Positions 11,583-22,029 of a DNA stretch of 64,000 nt are shown in pieces (position 1 is the stretch's first letter; each line of letters begins with the position of its first letter). The notes beneath the pieces are model-generated. The model was not told the DNA's origin. It saw only the letters and a list, made by a program, of their open reading frames with translations, and ran no database searches. The stretch covers positions 4,216,001 to 4,280,000 of the forward strand of contig JAETXT010000002.1 in NCBI GenBank assembly GCA_019188255.1, read 5' to 3'. Source of the stretch: Verticillium longisporum. Taxonomy: Eukaryota > Ascomycota > Sordariomycetes > Glomerellales > Plectosphaerellaceae. The position numbers and the translations under genes are program-made.

Positions 11583-12288
11583 TCAATCGCTGCGCTTCTT
11601 CGAGTCGCCAATGTCGCCCGAATCACCGGCAGCAGCGGCCTCCTTTCCCCTGCCCGCCGCGACGTCCTCCCCGCCCAGGTCCTCATCCCACTCGTCGACG
11701 GCATTCTCATCCCAGTTGTCGACCTCGTCCTCGAGCGTGCGCGCCTCGGAAGCGTCGACGACGCCGTTCTCCCGGCCGCCGACCCCCATCTCGAGATCCT
11801 CGCCCTCGTCCTCGCCCGCGACGGCGCCGTAGCCCCGCTGCGCGCGCCTCCGCTCGAGCATGCGCTTGTGATACCACGTGCACAGGCCGACGGCGGCGAG
11901 CGAGCCGGCGACGTTGGCGACGATGTCAAACAGGTCAAAGACGCGGCCGTTGGGCAGCAGCGCCTGCAGCAGCTCGGAGCCGACGGCGAGGAGGGCCGTG
12001 CAGACGAGGAGCGTGAGGTTGAGGGTGCGGCGGCGGGTCGTGTCGAGGATCCAGTAGAAGGCGGTCGTCAGGAGGAAAAAGGTGAGAGAGTGGAGGACCT
12101 TGTCGTTGATGTACGTCTCGAGGTGCAGCGGCGTTAGGCCTATGTAGGCGGCTGCCAACAGGAGGGCGAAGAAGGTTCCTGGTGGTTTTTCTCGTCAGCT
12201 GCATGCTCTTTCACGAAACAAAAATGCTCTCCTAAGACGGAAAACGGGCGGGGGCTGGCGAACCGGCAAAGGGAAGTCGTATCCTCAT
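11583..12288 (-). CDS. VanZ-like membrane protein with acidic tail
   Basis: Exon 1 is tiny, 12288-12264 (encoding MRIRLPFA plus one base), intron 12179-12263 (donor GTTCGC, acceptor CACCAG), exon 2 12178-11583; 206 aa. Splicing gives MRIRLPFAGTFFALLL leading into AAAYIGLTPL. Three to four hydrophobic segments are evident, with the VanZ-family block NDKVLHSLTFFLLT and the following helix LLVCTALLAVGSELLQ, ending in WYHKRMLERRR. The C-terminal 80 residues are very acidic and Gly/Ala-rich (for example EDEGEDLEMG). VanZ-like proteins are widespread in fungi but their role is not established. The donor is not the usual GTAAGT type, yet it is the only choice that gives the right phase and a continuous helix. 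It diverges from SPT7. Confidence 0.82.
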
Positions 12289-13519
12289 GGTGGGCGATGT
12301 GGCGGTTGTGTAGAGTGATTTGCTTCTTGGGTTCTGTCGAAGACCTGTCGAAGAAATAGACAGACTGAAACGATGAAACAGCAATTGTACGACAGCACTG
12401 CAGCTGTTCTCGCCGAGATGTTCCGTGGGGTCTGTCGTTGAGAGCGGTTGGGTTCGTTTGGGGTGGGAGCCTGGAGGAAACGCCTTGTCGAGCTGGTTGG
12501 AGCTTTCTGCAAAGGTGAGCTGTGGCCCCCAGCCTCGGGAGCGGCAGGCCACGGGGCAGTGACGACAGAAGACAGACGGCGCAGCTCTCAGATGCGGCGG
12601 GCCAGGGAACAGGGGGCGGATGTGGTGCGTGTGGTACGTGGTGCTTGAGGTGCGTGGGATTGGCTGGCGGGGTCTCGGTGGGACAGATGCGCGGGACTCT
12701 GGGACGTGGAGCGGTCGATGATTAATATGCGGGACAGTCTGGGGATCCTGATGAAGTCGATGTCGTATAGGTACGATATGCAGGTCTTCAAAGCGCTGCC
12801 CCCAATGGATCTGAATGGAGATGGCTGACTGGAGCTCAGACAGCTTTGAGTGAACTCTCATCGCCTTCTCCCGAGACATGCCTGCCGCACTCCATATCCT
12901 CAGGTTTCCCCTTTCCCTCTGATGATGTGACTTGGTCATCACGTGACTGGAGTGGAGCCATCGCGCCTGATCGCTGGTGCTCGCGTTCCTCCACGTCTGG
13001 CTTGGGACCCAAGGTTCCGGTACAAGACTCACGGAACCTGGGTCTTGCCTTGTCCTGTGCAATCGGCTGTTCGCGATGAGGAGGTTCTCATGAATAAACT
13101 ATGAATGCATTGATATCAAACCAGTGAATATGGAGCGCTTGTGACCTTGCATCAGACTGAATGTGGTCGCCTCATGCCAGTCGCCCTTGTACCTCTACGG
13201 CCTCCACACCCGTGTCAGTACCAAAGCGTCGAGGTGCCAGGGCACCGCGCCTGGCAATCCACTCCGGTACAAGCCTCGCCAAAGACTCAACCTCACCTCT
13301 TGCGAACAAGCGAAAACACCCCTATCCCGAACCATCGCAGCATCACCACCTCCATCATCCACTCCCTCCGACTTGGGAAGCCATCTCTATCGATGTCGCG
13401 CCATCCTCCGATGCAATCATAGCCCCCCAATCCGCCCGAGTCCGGCATAATTCGAGCGCCCTTTCTGGCGCCCGGCGACAGGCCCCTCCGCTTGTCGCTG
13501 CCATCGACGAGGCCGCATC
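12289..13519. promoter_or_regulatory. Shared divergent upstream region of the VanZ-like gene and SPT7
   Basis: 1.23 kb between divergent starts. Two long open frames here (12232-13062 on the minus strand and 13141-13652 on the plus strand) look like leader sequence: low complexity, no conserved motif. The last 350 bp before SPT7 are C-rich and lack G-runs, typical of a transcribed 5' leader. Confidence 0.5.
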
Positions 13520-16500
13520 ATGTCCCTCCCCAACGGCCATCACGCGTGGCAACCCCCCAACGGCCATCACGCATCCAGCAATAAGCTTCATCAGTCTTTT
13601 GATGATGCCTCTGCGCGCAACGGCACGCCTCTCGACAATTCCATATCATTGATGCCTGAGGCACCACCCGACGCCGAGGATGAGCGACGGCGATCCCAGT
13701 TCAGACATCTCTTTCGCGAGAGCGAATCTAGAATCGCATTGCTCTTCGGCGATGATGGCTCCTACAATCACGATGCCATCAATGCGCTGAAGCAGACGGC
13801 TCCCGCGCCTGCCCCCTTGCTCCTTGAATCGGCTGAGGACGCGCCTCAGACCGCGGCGCAGGAGCCACCGCGCAAGAAGGCCAAGCGAGTCATCGACGAA
13901 GATGACTACGGTGATGACGATGACGACGAAGATGAAGACGACGAAGACCCCAAGGAAAATGGCGACGCGTCCAAACCCAAGGATGCCAATGCAATGCTTC
14001 CGAGCCCCTCCAAGTCGGGCAGCTCCCCCGTTCGCTCCTTTGGCTCTCCCGACAAGACAAGCGACAAGACGAAACAGCCCGACACATCACAAGACCTGGC
14101 AAAAACGAGCGAGGATGCGCGCAAACAGCTGGAAGAGTCGCGAAACGCAACCGAAGAGGCGGCGCGCCGCAGCTTCCACACAGTCTTCTACACGCTCGAG
14201 AATGATCGCACCGCCATGCTGGAGCAGCAGCAGCTAGAAGAGTCAGAGAAGCAGCTGCAGGCTGAAATGGATAACAATACAAGCCAGGGTAACGCGGCCG
14301 GCGGCCAGGCCGAGAACCACGGCTCCTTGAGTAGCGCCAACCTCGGCGCGTCGAGCTTGACCCTGAAGCACCTCATCGCGAGGATAGACATGAAGCGCGA
14401 CCAGGTGCGCGCGTCGGATGCCGAACTGCGGTCCCTCATGAACGAGGTTCGAAAGAACAGGAGCAAATGGGCCAGCGAAGAGAACGTCAATCAGGAGGAA
14501 TTGTACGAGGCCCTGGACAAGGTCCTCACCGAACTCAAGGCGCACACAGAGTACTCGACGCCTTTCTTGCAAAGGGTGAACAAGAGAGATGTGCCGGATT
14601 ATTACAACCGTGAGTTTCAACCACCCTTGGCTGCGTCCGCCAACTCGTCTGACATGAATACCCACAGTCATCAAGCAACCCATGGATCTGGGCACTATGA
14701 CCAAGAAGATCAAGTCGCTCACCTATAAGTCCAAGACGGACTTCGTCCAAGACCTCAACCTGATTTGGGACAACTGCTTGCGATACAACCAGGACATGAA
14801 CCATCCCCTTCGCCGTATGGCCAATGGCATGCGCAAGGAAGCCGAGAAGCTCATCCCTCTGATCCCCGACCTTACCGTGCGCCCTCGCGCCGAAGTCGAG
14901 GCCGAAGAGCGGCGCAAACAGAATGGTGGTGAAGAAGAAGGCGGCGACGACTCAGACGACGAGCCGATAATGTCGTCTCGCGGCCGCACTGCTGGCACCA
15001 AGGGAGCCGCCAAGTCTCGAAAGCACCCGCCTGATCAAAAGGAGGACACACCAATGACTGACCAGAAGCCTGCAATTCATCTCAACGGACTGCTTGCGAA
15101 GCAACGCGAGGATTCGGAGGCGGTTGACAGCAGCAATGGGTTCGGCACGCCTCCCATCGGCGCTGGCTCCATCACGCCCAGTGCCGCCAATGGTCCTTCG
15201 GGCGTCGCGAGCAATGCCGATGCAATGGATATAGATGGCCCCTCGCTGAACGGAATGGTCCTCGGGCACGCCCTGAACGAGGCTGGCGAGCAAGATCACG
15301 AAGACGAGGAGTACAAGATCTGGAAGCAGGTCACGAAGAAGGATCGCGCCCTCATTGCCAAGGAGCGCCATATCCTTTTCAAGGACAACACGCTCAACAC
15401 GGATGCGCCTGCTCTGTTGCGCACCAAGGCTGGCATCCGACGCTTCCTACGCGGGCAGAAGGAAGCAGAGGCTCACGGCATCATCAGCCACTCCCAGGCA
15501 GACTCGTCAATCGTTGCCGCCAAGGACGCATCGAACCCTGCCGAGATTCTCGCCGAAGGCATGGAAGGAGAAGAGGAGCGCGTCGTACCCGACTACTACG
15601 AGCCTCTGACCACGATTCCAGATGTCAACCCCAAGCTTCAGTGGATCGAGGATGGCGAGGGCCAGGTCATCAACCAGCACGAAGAGTTCCTGCGCATGGT
15701 TCCCGCTGGGCACTTCTTGGCCCCCAAGGGCAAGTTTGCGAGTAAAATCGACACCAACATCCGACAGATCCAGGAAACGAGGAAGCTGGCTAGCAAGATT
15801 GGTGTGATCAAGCAGATGCAAATCCAGACGCAGGTAGGTTTCTCTTGGCCTGTTCTATCAACCAGTACTGACTCCTTTTTAGGTCTACACCAACCAGTTT
15901 CCCAAGGTCAACTTTGACTCCTTTGTGGAGCAGGACATCGAACCCACTTTCATGGCCGACAACGGTCCCATTATCGCTCCTCAGACATGTCAGAAGGCCT
16001 TCCAGCGTTCCGTCGCCAAGATCCTGTACACGAGCGGTTTCGAGGAGCTCCAGCCTTCTGCGATCGATGCGCTCACCAGCATCGGTGCCGATTACTTCCA
16101 GAAGCTCATTCACACCTTCAACGTATATCGTGAGGCAGAGAAGAAGGAGGCACCTCCTAATGCACCCAACGGTGCCAGGTTCCAACCTCGTTTCACTCCC
16201 GAGGAAGTGATTCTGCATACACTTGACGAGAACGGTTGCGACATTGCCAGTCTCGAGGCATACGCCAAGGACGAAGTCGATAGGTTGACGACGAAGCTTG
16301 ACAGTATCCACGAGAGGATGAAGATTCACTTGACGGATCTGTTGCGTCCGGCGCTCAGCCAAGAGGCTGGCCAGGATGGCGTGGGCGCTTTCAACGACGG
16401 CAGCGAGCAATTCGTCAGCGGAGACTTTGCCGAGGACCTCGGCGAGGACTTCTTCGGTTTCAAGTCTCTTGGTCTGGATCAGGAACTCGGACTCGATATG

Positions 16501-17069
16501 CTTTCTGTTCCCCTGCATCTCCTGCAGACCCGCGTTCGCAACCAATACCAGATGCAGACACAAGCCGTCGGGGTCCTTCGGCTGTCGAACTACTCGATTC
16601 GCTGCCGCCTCCTGAACCGGTTTCGAAGGAGAACATCAACGGCCAGATTGGTCTCATCAAGAACTTCTTCCTGGCTAAGCTACACGCTAATGGCGATACA
16701 CCTTTGGTTGAAGATGAGGACTTGCCCGTCAAGCAGAGGCGGCCGAGGCCCCGCCTGGGTGCCACGGGCAAGATTGTCTCACCACAAAAGAGGCCGCCCA
16801 AGGAACAGATCGCGCTGGCCAAGAAGAAGAAGAAGCTCGAGTCTGGTCAGGCACAGGTTACCGAAGGCAAGGGCGTTCAAGCTTCGCCCGAAAAGGGGGT
16901 CAATACGACGCCGGCCAAGAAGAATAAGAACATGCCCATCACGAATGGCACGGCCATTCCCGCACCAGTGCTCGCGCCCAGCATTGAGCGGATTGACAGC
17001 ATGCAGAGCCAGGGCAACGGCAGCCAAGCGGAAGAGAGGGACGGCGCTTCCGAGAGTGCGGAACGATAA
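13520..17069 (+). CDS. SPT7: SPT7, bromodomain subunit of the SAGA coactivator
   Basis: Scaffold subunit of the SAGA histone acetyltransferase complex. Exons 13520-14609, 14668-15833 and 15883-17069, with introns of 58 and 49 nt; about 1,147 aa. Residues 1-280 are acidic and disordered with Asp-rich stretches and a nuclear-type basic patch (RKKAKR). The bromodomain spans the first intron: [15 protein letters not shown], then VPDYYN and, after splicing, [11 protein letters not shown]. Further on are the conserved SPT7 block VPDYYEP and the histone-fold region around [14 protein letters not shown] and [12 protein letters not shown]. The tail is Lys-rich. The frame breaks at a G4 run, 16570-16573: [11 protein letters not shown] is in one frame and [14 protein letters not shown] in the next, needing one extra G. 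Downstream sequence stays clearly coding to the TAA at 17067. Confidence 0.93.
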
Positions 17070-18234
17070 TATATTCGGCATCCGCCTCACACGAAAACGA
17101 TACACAACTACGCGTCTTCCGCTGTACCAACCAACACACTTTTACTTTTGCGACTTTCGTTTTCGAATCGACAGCTCTTGCAGCTTCGCGCAATACTTGC
17201 CGCTATTATTTTTCCTTAGCTGCTCCGGCAGATTCTGTTTTATACGGCAATGGACGCACAAAAACTCATACAATTCGGCGTTGGGGGACGTATTGCCTTC
17301 AAGGCCAAAAACGAAAGAGCGACGCCATAATATCATGGACAGGTCGGATTCACTCAGGCATTGGGATACCCGAACGCAGCTGTTTTGACGATGGATTAAG
17401 AGATTGGGGCTGCGGGTCAGTGTCTGGGGGTTTTTGTTCGTTACGATATCGGGCTTCCCTGTCCTTCGTGTCACGGGGAGGTCATCACTTGGGCGAGTCA
17501 CATTGGACTATGGTAGAAATGCTTTTTTCTTTTTCTCTTTGTGTTCTTCAGTTTGAGCTGCAACGTCGAGGGTCGAGTCGAGCCCGTTCGTGGGACGATC
17601 GGCGGCAGCGGGATGAATATTGGATTGGCTTCTTTTAGGAGACCAACGCAGGGGTTGCAGGTTGTCGTCGTCATCTCCAGGGTTGCTCCGCTCCCGTGGC
17701 GGCGGACGTTTCTTCGAGACAGCGTGAGCAGGGCTTCTCGGTGCGGAGGAACGGTGCTGTGGATGCCGGACGGCATGGAATGGGTGAACGTTGGGACGTG
17801 AGACGAGATAGAGTTGAGACAGTCGCCGGCGCGCGTGGCTCGTTATGTTCCAGTAAAGAATCAAAGTTGACACCCGCCAGGCCCGCGATGATGCAGAGAT
17901 TTTATTCCAGGTTTTGCTCAAGTGCTTGCCGTTGTGCCGAGAATTGTGTTGGGAGGAGGAAGGAACGGCGACGAACAATGGGTATCTCTCTCGATTGACC
18001 TATTCATCCCAGCCCCTATTCAGTGGGCCACGATGGACGCCCTTTGCCCTATTGTACAATTGTCTAGGTCGTAGAAAGGATTTGTTTCTCAAGTCGTTGT
18101 CTGCTCTTCAATTTTCCTCATTTCTACGCTGCGCTCACACTTAAATCTACGCCTCATCGATCAGTCTCTTCTTTTACCCCCTTTTCAAGTTCCATCTTGC
18201 ATGATCCTCCAATCCCACCACCACCATCACTACC
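17070..18234. other. Intergenic, SPT7 3' flank and upstream of an unrecognised gene
   Basis: About 1.17 kb. The first part is T-rich 3' untranslated-like sequence; the last 150 bp are pyrimidine-rich leader. No coding signal seen on either strand. Confidence 0.55.
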
Positions 18235-19023
18235 ATGGGGCAAAGGCAAACCAAGCAGATCTTGGCCCTGGGGCAGACCATAACCCACCATCAACATGCC
18301 AATCCGGCCCCATCCCATGCCCCTATTTCTTTCGTTGCAGCGTCCGGCTTGAAGCCCCGTCCGGCGATCCCTCCTCCCACCCCTCCCCCCGTGGCCCAGC
18401 CATCCCAGCACGGTCCGGCTCCCACCACCCCAACCGAGGTCGAAGACCTCACACAGGCCCTAGCAGCCCTGACGATCCAGCCGACAACGCCACAGAAGCG
18501 CAAGCACGCCCCGCCTGATCCGGTCTGCCAGACCAAGAAGCGACGCAAGCTCAGCGGCCCCGTCGCTCTTCCCGGTTCGCGGATCCGGGGCACGTCGCCG
18601 CATCGCACCTCGATCCCTTCGTTTCCGAGAAGCCTGCTGCCGCGGAGGACGGCGTACATCCCGTCGACGTTCCTGCGGCGGGTGACGATGCCGCTGGCGA
18701 GGCGGTATGCTGTCGAGATGGACCTGGATCCCCCGCAGCCGGTGGTCGTCTTGTATCGGTGGCCGGGCGACGAACGTGGGCGCGGAGCGGTGGAGGGGCA
18801 ACAGCGGCGGCAGCATGGTTTGGGGGATTGCTGCGAACGGGAGCTGCTGCTGCTGCCGAATCCGTGGGTGGATGAAGGTGAGGAGATTCTTGGGGGAGGG
18901 GGTGAGAGTGGTGCTTGTCAGGACGAGACGACGGAGCTCGAGAGGGCGGAGCTCGAGAGGGCGGAGCTCGAGAGGGAGATTGTGGAGATGATGAGGCAGT
19001 TTGTTCAGGGGGCGCAGGAGTAG
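18235..19023 (+). CDS. Unrecognised Pro-rich protein
   Basis: A single open frame of 262 codons starting at a CCATGG-type ATG. I do not recognise a family. The N-terminal 90 residues are Pro/His-rich and presumably disordered; a basic, nuclear-localisation-like stretch follows (KKRRKLSG). The middle third is Arg-rich with a possible folded segment around AVEMDLDPPQPVVVLYRW. The C-terminus ends in an acidic heptad-like segment built from a threefold ELERA repeat and may form a short coiled coil. Composition (high G+C at third positions) matches neighbouring genes, so it is probably real, but no intron or conserved motif confirms this. Confidence 0.55.
   Translation: MGQRQTKQILALGQTITHHQHANPAPSHAPISFVAASGLKPRPAIPPPTPPPVAQPSQHGPAPTTPTEVEDLTQALAALTIQPTTPQKRKHAPPDPVCQTKKRRKLSGPVALPGSRIRGTSPHRTSIPSFPRSLLPRRTAYIPSTFLRRVTMPLARRYAVEMDLDPPQPVVVLYRWPGDERGRGAVEGQQRRQHGLGDCCERELLLLPNPWVDEGEEILGGGGESGACQDETTELERAELERAELEREIVEMMRQFVQGAQE
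18933..18977 (+). repeat. Three tandem 15-bp units inside the coding region
   Basis: The unit ggagctcgagagggc occurs three times head to tail (the last copy with one change), adding ELERA pentapeptides without changing frame. This is a typical slippage-expanded coding minisatellite. Confidence 0.9.
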
Positions 19024-19999
19024 GGGGTTTGGGGGAGGGTCAAGTGAGCTTTGCTGCTGTGTTTCGAAGAAGTCACGGCGGTATTTTCCCCTCTATGTTG
19101 CGAGGTGGTGGTTTGGCCAATGTATTTGATTATGTGGTACCCATAACTATAGTTTTCCAGTCAGAAGACGAGTCGACGTGGCCGAGAAGAATTTGACTCA
19201 AAGTACCTAACTGCCCATGTGACGAGAAAGGTGCCTGTTTGTGCCATGGCAATGCAATCAGACTGCGTTCTCACGCTGAAAGGCACCTACTCACCCGTGC
19301 CATGGTGCCCTGCCCTGGCGCCCATGAAATGGTTCTCGAAGTGGTTTCCGTTGTCTAAACAGAGAAAGTCCGGCCATCCAACACAGGGGACCAGCGATAT
19401 GTCCACATGTCCGAAACGGTAGTGGAATCGGCTTCCGGTGATGCCATGACCACGTATAGAGTTAGTGAGTCCACGATAACCTGGACATACTTGTGCCTGT
19501 GAATCATGTGCGGGTTAATTTGGCCGGCGTTGTCTATACCCACGAGTCACCAAACTCTCAAGACGGCTACGCTCTTCGGCCGCACGTCCGGCAAATGATG
19601 CACGTTCTCACGTACCTATACCATAGTGTCTTTGGCTCTCGAGTTCCAACCCACTTGTCCCCTCATGTGGTGGAGCGCGATAGAGGCATCATAGTATCCG
19701 CAGTAGGTAGGGGACCTTTAGGGGCGCTGGGTGATATTCAAATTAAAGCGTGGGCAGAGTAGTGGAGGGAAGTGCACGCCTGTGTCTTTCAGAATATCGT
19801 GCTCCTTCCCCGTCAAACCGGGAGACTCCTATTCAAAACAAAGTTCCTTCCACAGTTTCTCCATTACGATTCTTGTCCCTTGAAAAGTACAAATACAACC
19901 TCCATCAATTAAATCCCTCCTGTTGCTTTACCTACCAAGATATCATCACCAATCATTCCACAGCATCAACCCACGGAAGTGCTCAACGTCGAACCCGTC
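19024..19999. other. Intergenic, no gene seen
   Basis: Nearly 1 kb, AT-richer than the flanks, with only short open frames. The segment 19840-19990 is T/C- and A-rich with a CTACCAAG-like leader look before the next ATG. Confidence 0.55.
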
Positions 20000-21460
20000 A
20001 TGACACAAACTTCGCCTCCGCCTAAAGAGCCTGGTGCCTGGCCACAGCACAAATTGTTCTGGTTGTTAACCGCGGCGATCACCTCTTGGGCAAGCTCTCT
20101 TGACGCTGCTCGGGTAGAGAAGTTTACTAAAGCCCGGGATGCCGCCATACAAATCCTATTGTCACTTCGAGATGAGAGCTTTGTGCCTTGGCACAAGCTC
20201 CCACCGCTGGAGGAACGACTTGATTTCCTCCAAAAAGCACTGCCGTCTGTTTATTCGAAAAAGGGGCTCGCCAATTTCACTCAGGTCGTCAAAGAATGGT
20301 TGAATCGACTTCCTAGACTCCCAAAGTATGCGCACCATGAGAAATGGCAAGCACACCTGCTCACGAAACCTGCCCTAACTATATGGCTTGATCTCAAGGC
20401 GGCACTCGCAAGAGAAAGATCCCAGACGAGTGATACCGAGCATCCCCGAGACCATATCTCACTCTCAATCGAACGTTTTGGTCTACGCTCTCATCTTCCG
20501 CCTTTGAATGCCCGGATCACCAACAATAATCCCGGCGGTACGCACGCGTCCAGTGGCAACCTGAAGCGCCCACTGCCTACATCAAGCAGCCCGTCACCTC
20601 GACCTTCTCAAGTCGTCAAGACAAAAGAGCATGCTAAATCAGCTCCACTGACCGAGGGGTCTGACTCAACGTCTTTTGATTCAACGTCTTCTGCGCCACT
20701 TCAGAATGCTGGTCATCACAGAGCGTCTCAAATTGCAGGCCAGTCAGATGCAAAACGGGCCGATGCGAAACAGGCCGAGTCTAGTCCTAGAAATGACAAT
20801 ACATCCCCTCAAGGCGCAGAGGTTCGCAGACCATCATGCGCCACCAACGCAACGACAGTCCCTGTCAAAGCCCAGACTGTCACCTCGAGCGACAATGAAA
20901 GCAGTTCCAGAGATGTCCGGAACCCCACTGTCGAAACAATCGCCGGTGCTTCGCGACCGCAGTTGTCTCTCTACGATTTCCTGAACCTCCAGGTAGCTTC
21001 AACAACCTTCAGAAGTCAGCCTGTCGCTGGAGATTTCCGGCACGCCACTATTCTGGAGGTTCTTAAGGACCAGGAGAGGAAAGCGATGGTTGCATCTCGC
21101 GCAGCCACAACACTTGCGATATCTCCAGTTCATGTCGTTGCCTCGATTCAGCCTGATTCGACACTCGTGGTCCAAACTCAACTCGAAGTCAAGGCATCGT
21201 TAGACAAGGCAATGCTAGCCGGGAAACGAAAGATCGCGGGTGACTTGACTCAGAACCTTCTTTCCATGGTCAAATGGGTGTTGTGGCGTTCGTGTTTGCG
21301 ACTTGTGCAATTGCAGTGGTGGAACGACGTGGGCACTTTGTGTGTCTACTCCGACAGATGCGCCCCATTGTCTGGCGCTGGTGGTATTGCTGCAGGAGAC
21401 AAGCATTGCACGAGCTTGAGGATTCAAGTTCAAACAATCAGCGTGAGCGGCGCGTCTTGA
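20000..21460 (+). CDS. Unrecognised Ser/Thr-rich protein
   Basis: Open frame of about 486 codons from the first ATG (20000). No recognised family. Residues 1-150 look folded, with alternating hydrophobic and charged residues (HKLFWLLTAAITSWA, FTQVVKEWLNRLPRL); residues 170-330 are Ser/Thr/Asn-rich and disordered; a second folded-looking stretch starts at about 340 (LSLYDFLNLQ). Lower G+C than neighbours and no visible homology suggest a fast-evolving or lineage-specific gene. The last 60 codons may be wrong: from about 21270 the next frame reads into a hydrophobic segment (VVAFVFATCAIAVV) and a basic, Trp-rich tail ending at TAG 21469-21471, which would follow if one A were missing from the A3 at 21271-21273. 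The C-terminus is therefore uncertain. Confidence 0.55.
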   Translation: MTQTSPPPKEPGAWPQHKLFWLLTAAITSWASSLDAARVEKFTKARDAAIQILLSLRDESFVPWHKLPPLEERLDFLQKALPSVYSKKGLANFTQVVKEWLNRLPRLPKYAHHEKWQAHLLTKPALTIWLDLKAALARERSQTSDTEHPRDHISLSIERFGLRSHLPPLNARITNNNPGGTHASSGNLKRPLPTSSSPSPRPSQVVKTKEHAKSAPLTEGSDSTSFDSTSSAPLQNAGHHRASQIAGQSDAKRADAKQAESSPRNDNTSPQGAEVRRPSCATNATTVPVKAQTVTSSDNESSSRDVRNPTVETIAGASRPQLSLYDFLNLQVASTTFRSQPVAGDFRHATILEVLKDQERKAMVASRAATTLAISPVHVVASIQPDSTLVVQTQLEVKASLDKAMLAGKRKIAGDLTQNLLSMVKWVLWRSCLRLVQLQWWNDVGTLCVYSDRCAPLSGAGGIAAGDKHCTSLRIQVQTISVSGAS

Positions 21461-22029
21461 CAGACATGTAGGATCAAACGAAGGATGCAGAGGGAACAAG
21501 CTTTGCAGCAAATCTCCCGAACAGGAGCAATGTTTACCGCCTTTCAGGCAGCAAACAGTACAAATTCGAAAAATCCCCAATGTCGCCAGCAACGCGAGAC
21601 GGTGCCACAAATGGATGAATACGATTCTTGTTGAGAAATAGGGCCGCGGTTGAAGCAGCCCCTCCATCTAGCTAAAGTGCTCAAGTTGATCAACGCCCCT
21701 GTTAACTCCCAGCCGCAGCCCACCATTTTGAACCCGCCATGGGGAAAAAAGCAGAAAGTCTGCAACGCCCGATAATAATATGCATGCAACTTTCTTTGAA
21801 TCCCCCTTTTTTCCCCTCCAGCCGATTCGTGACTCATGTTAAAATGTCTTCCATCGGACGGGGCGTGTTTCTTCCACCCCGTTACCGACCACCGGTGTTG
21901 AAGTATGCTCCTCTCGTAGAAATAGGGGACGCATATCCTGGTATCAAATTCTTCCCTCTCTTCGCCCCTCCTACATCATCTCCATTCCCGTAGTTGCTAA
22001 AAAAAAAGGTGCTCGGCCGCGCCCCGGAT
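21461..22029. other. Convergent 3' flanks
   Basis: About 570 bp between the stop of the unrecognised gene and the stop of the SHMT gene. AT-rich, with an A9 run near 21999. No gene seen. Confidence 0.6.

Noticed and set aside
12232..13062. 276-codon minus frame upstream of the VanZ-like gene
   Set aside because: Only its last codons (MRIRLPFA) are used, as exon 1; the rest is promoter and leader without conservation signs.
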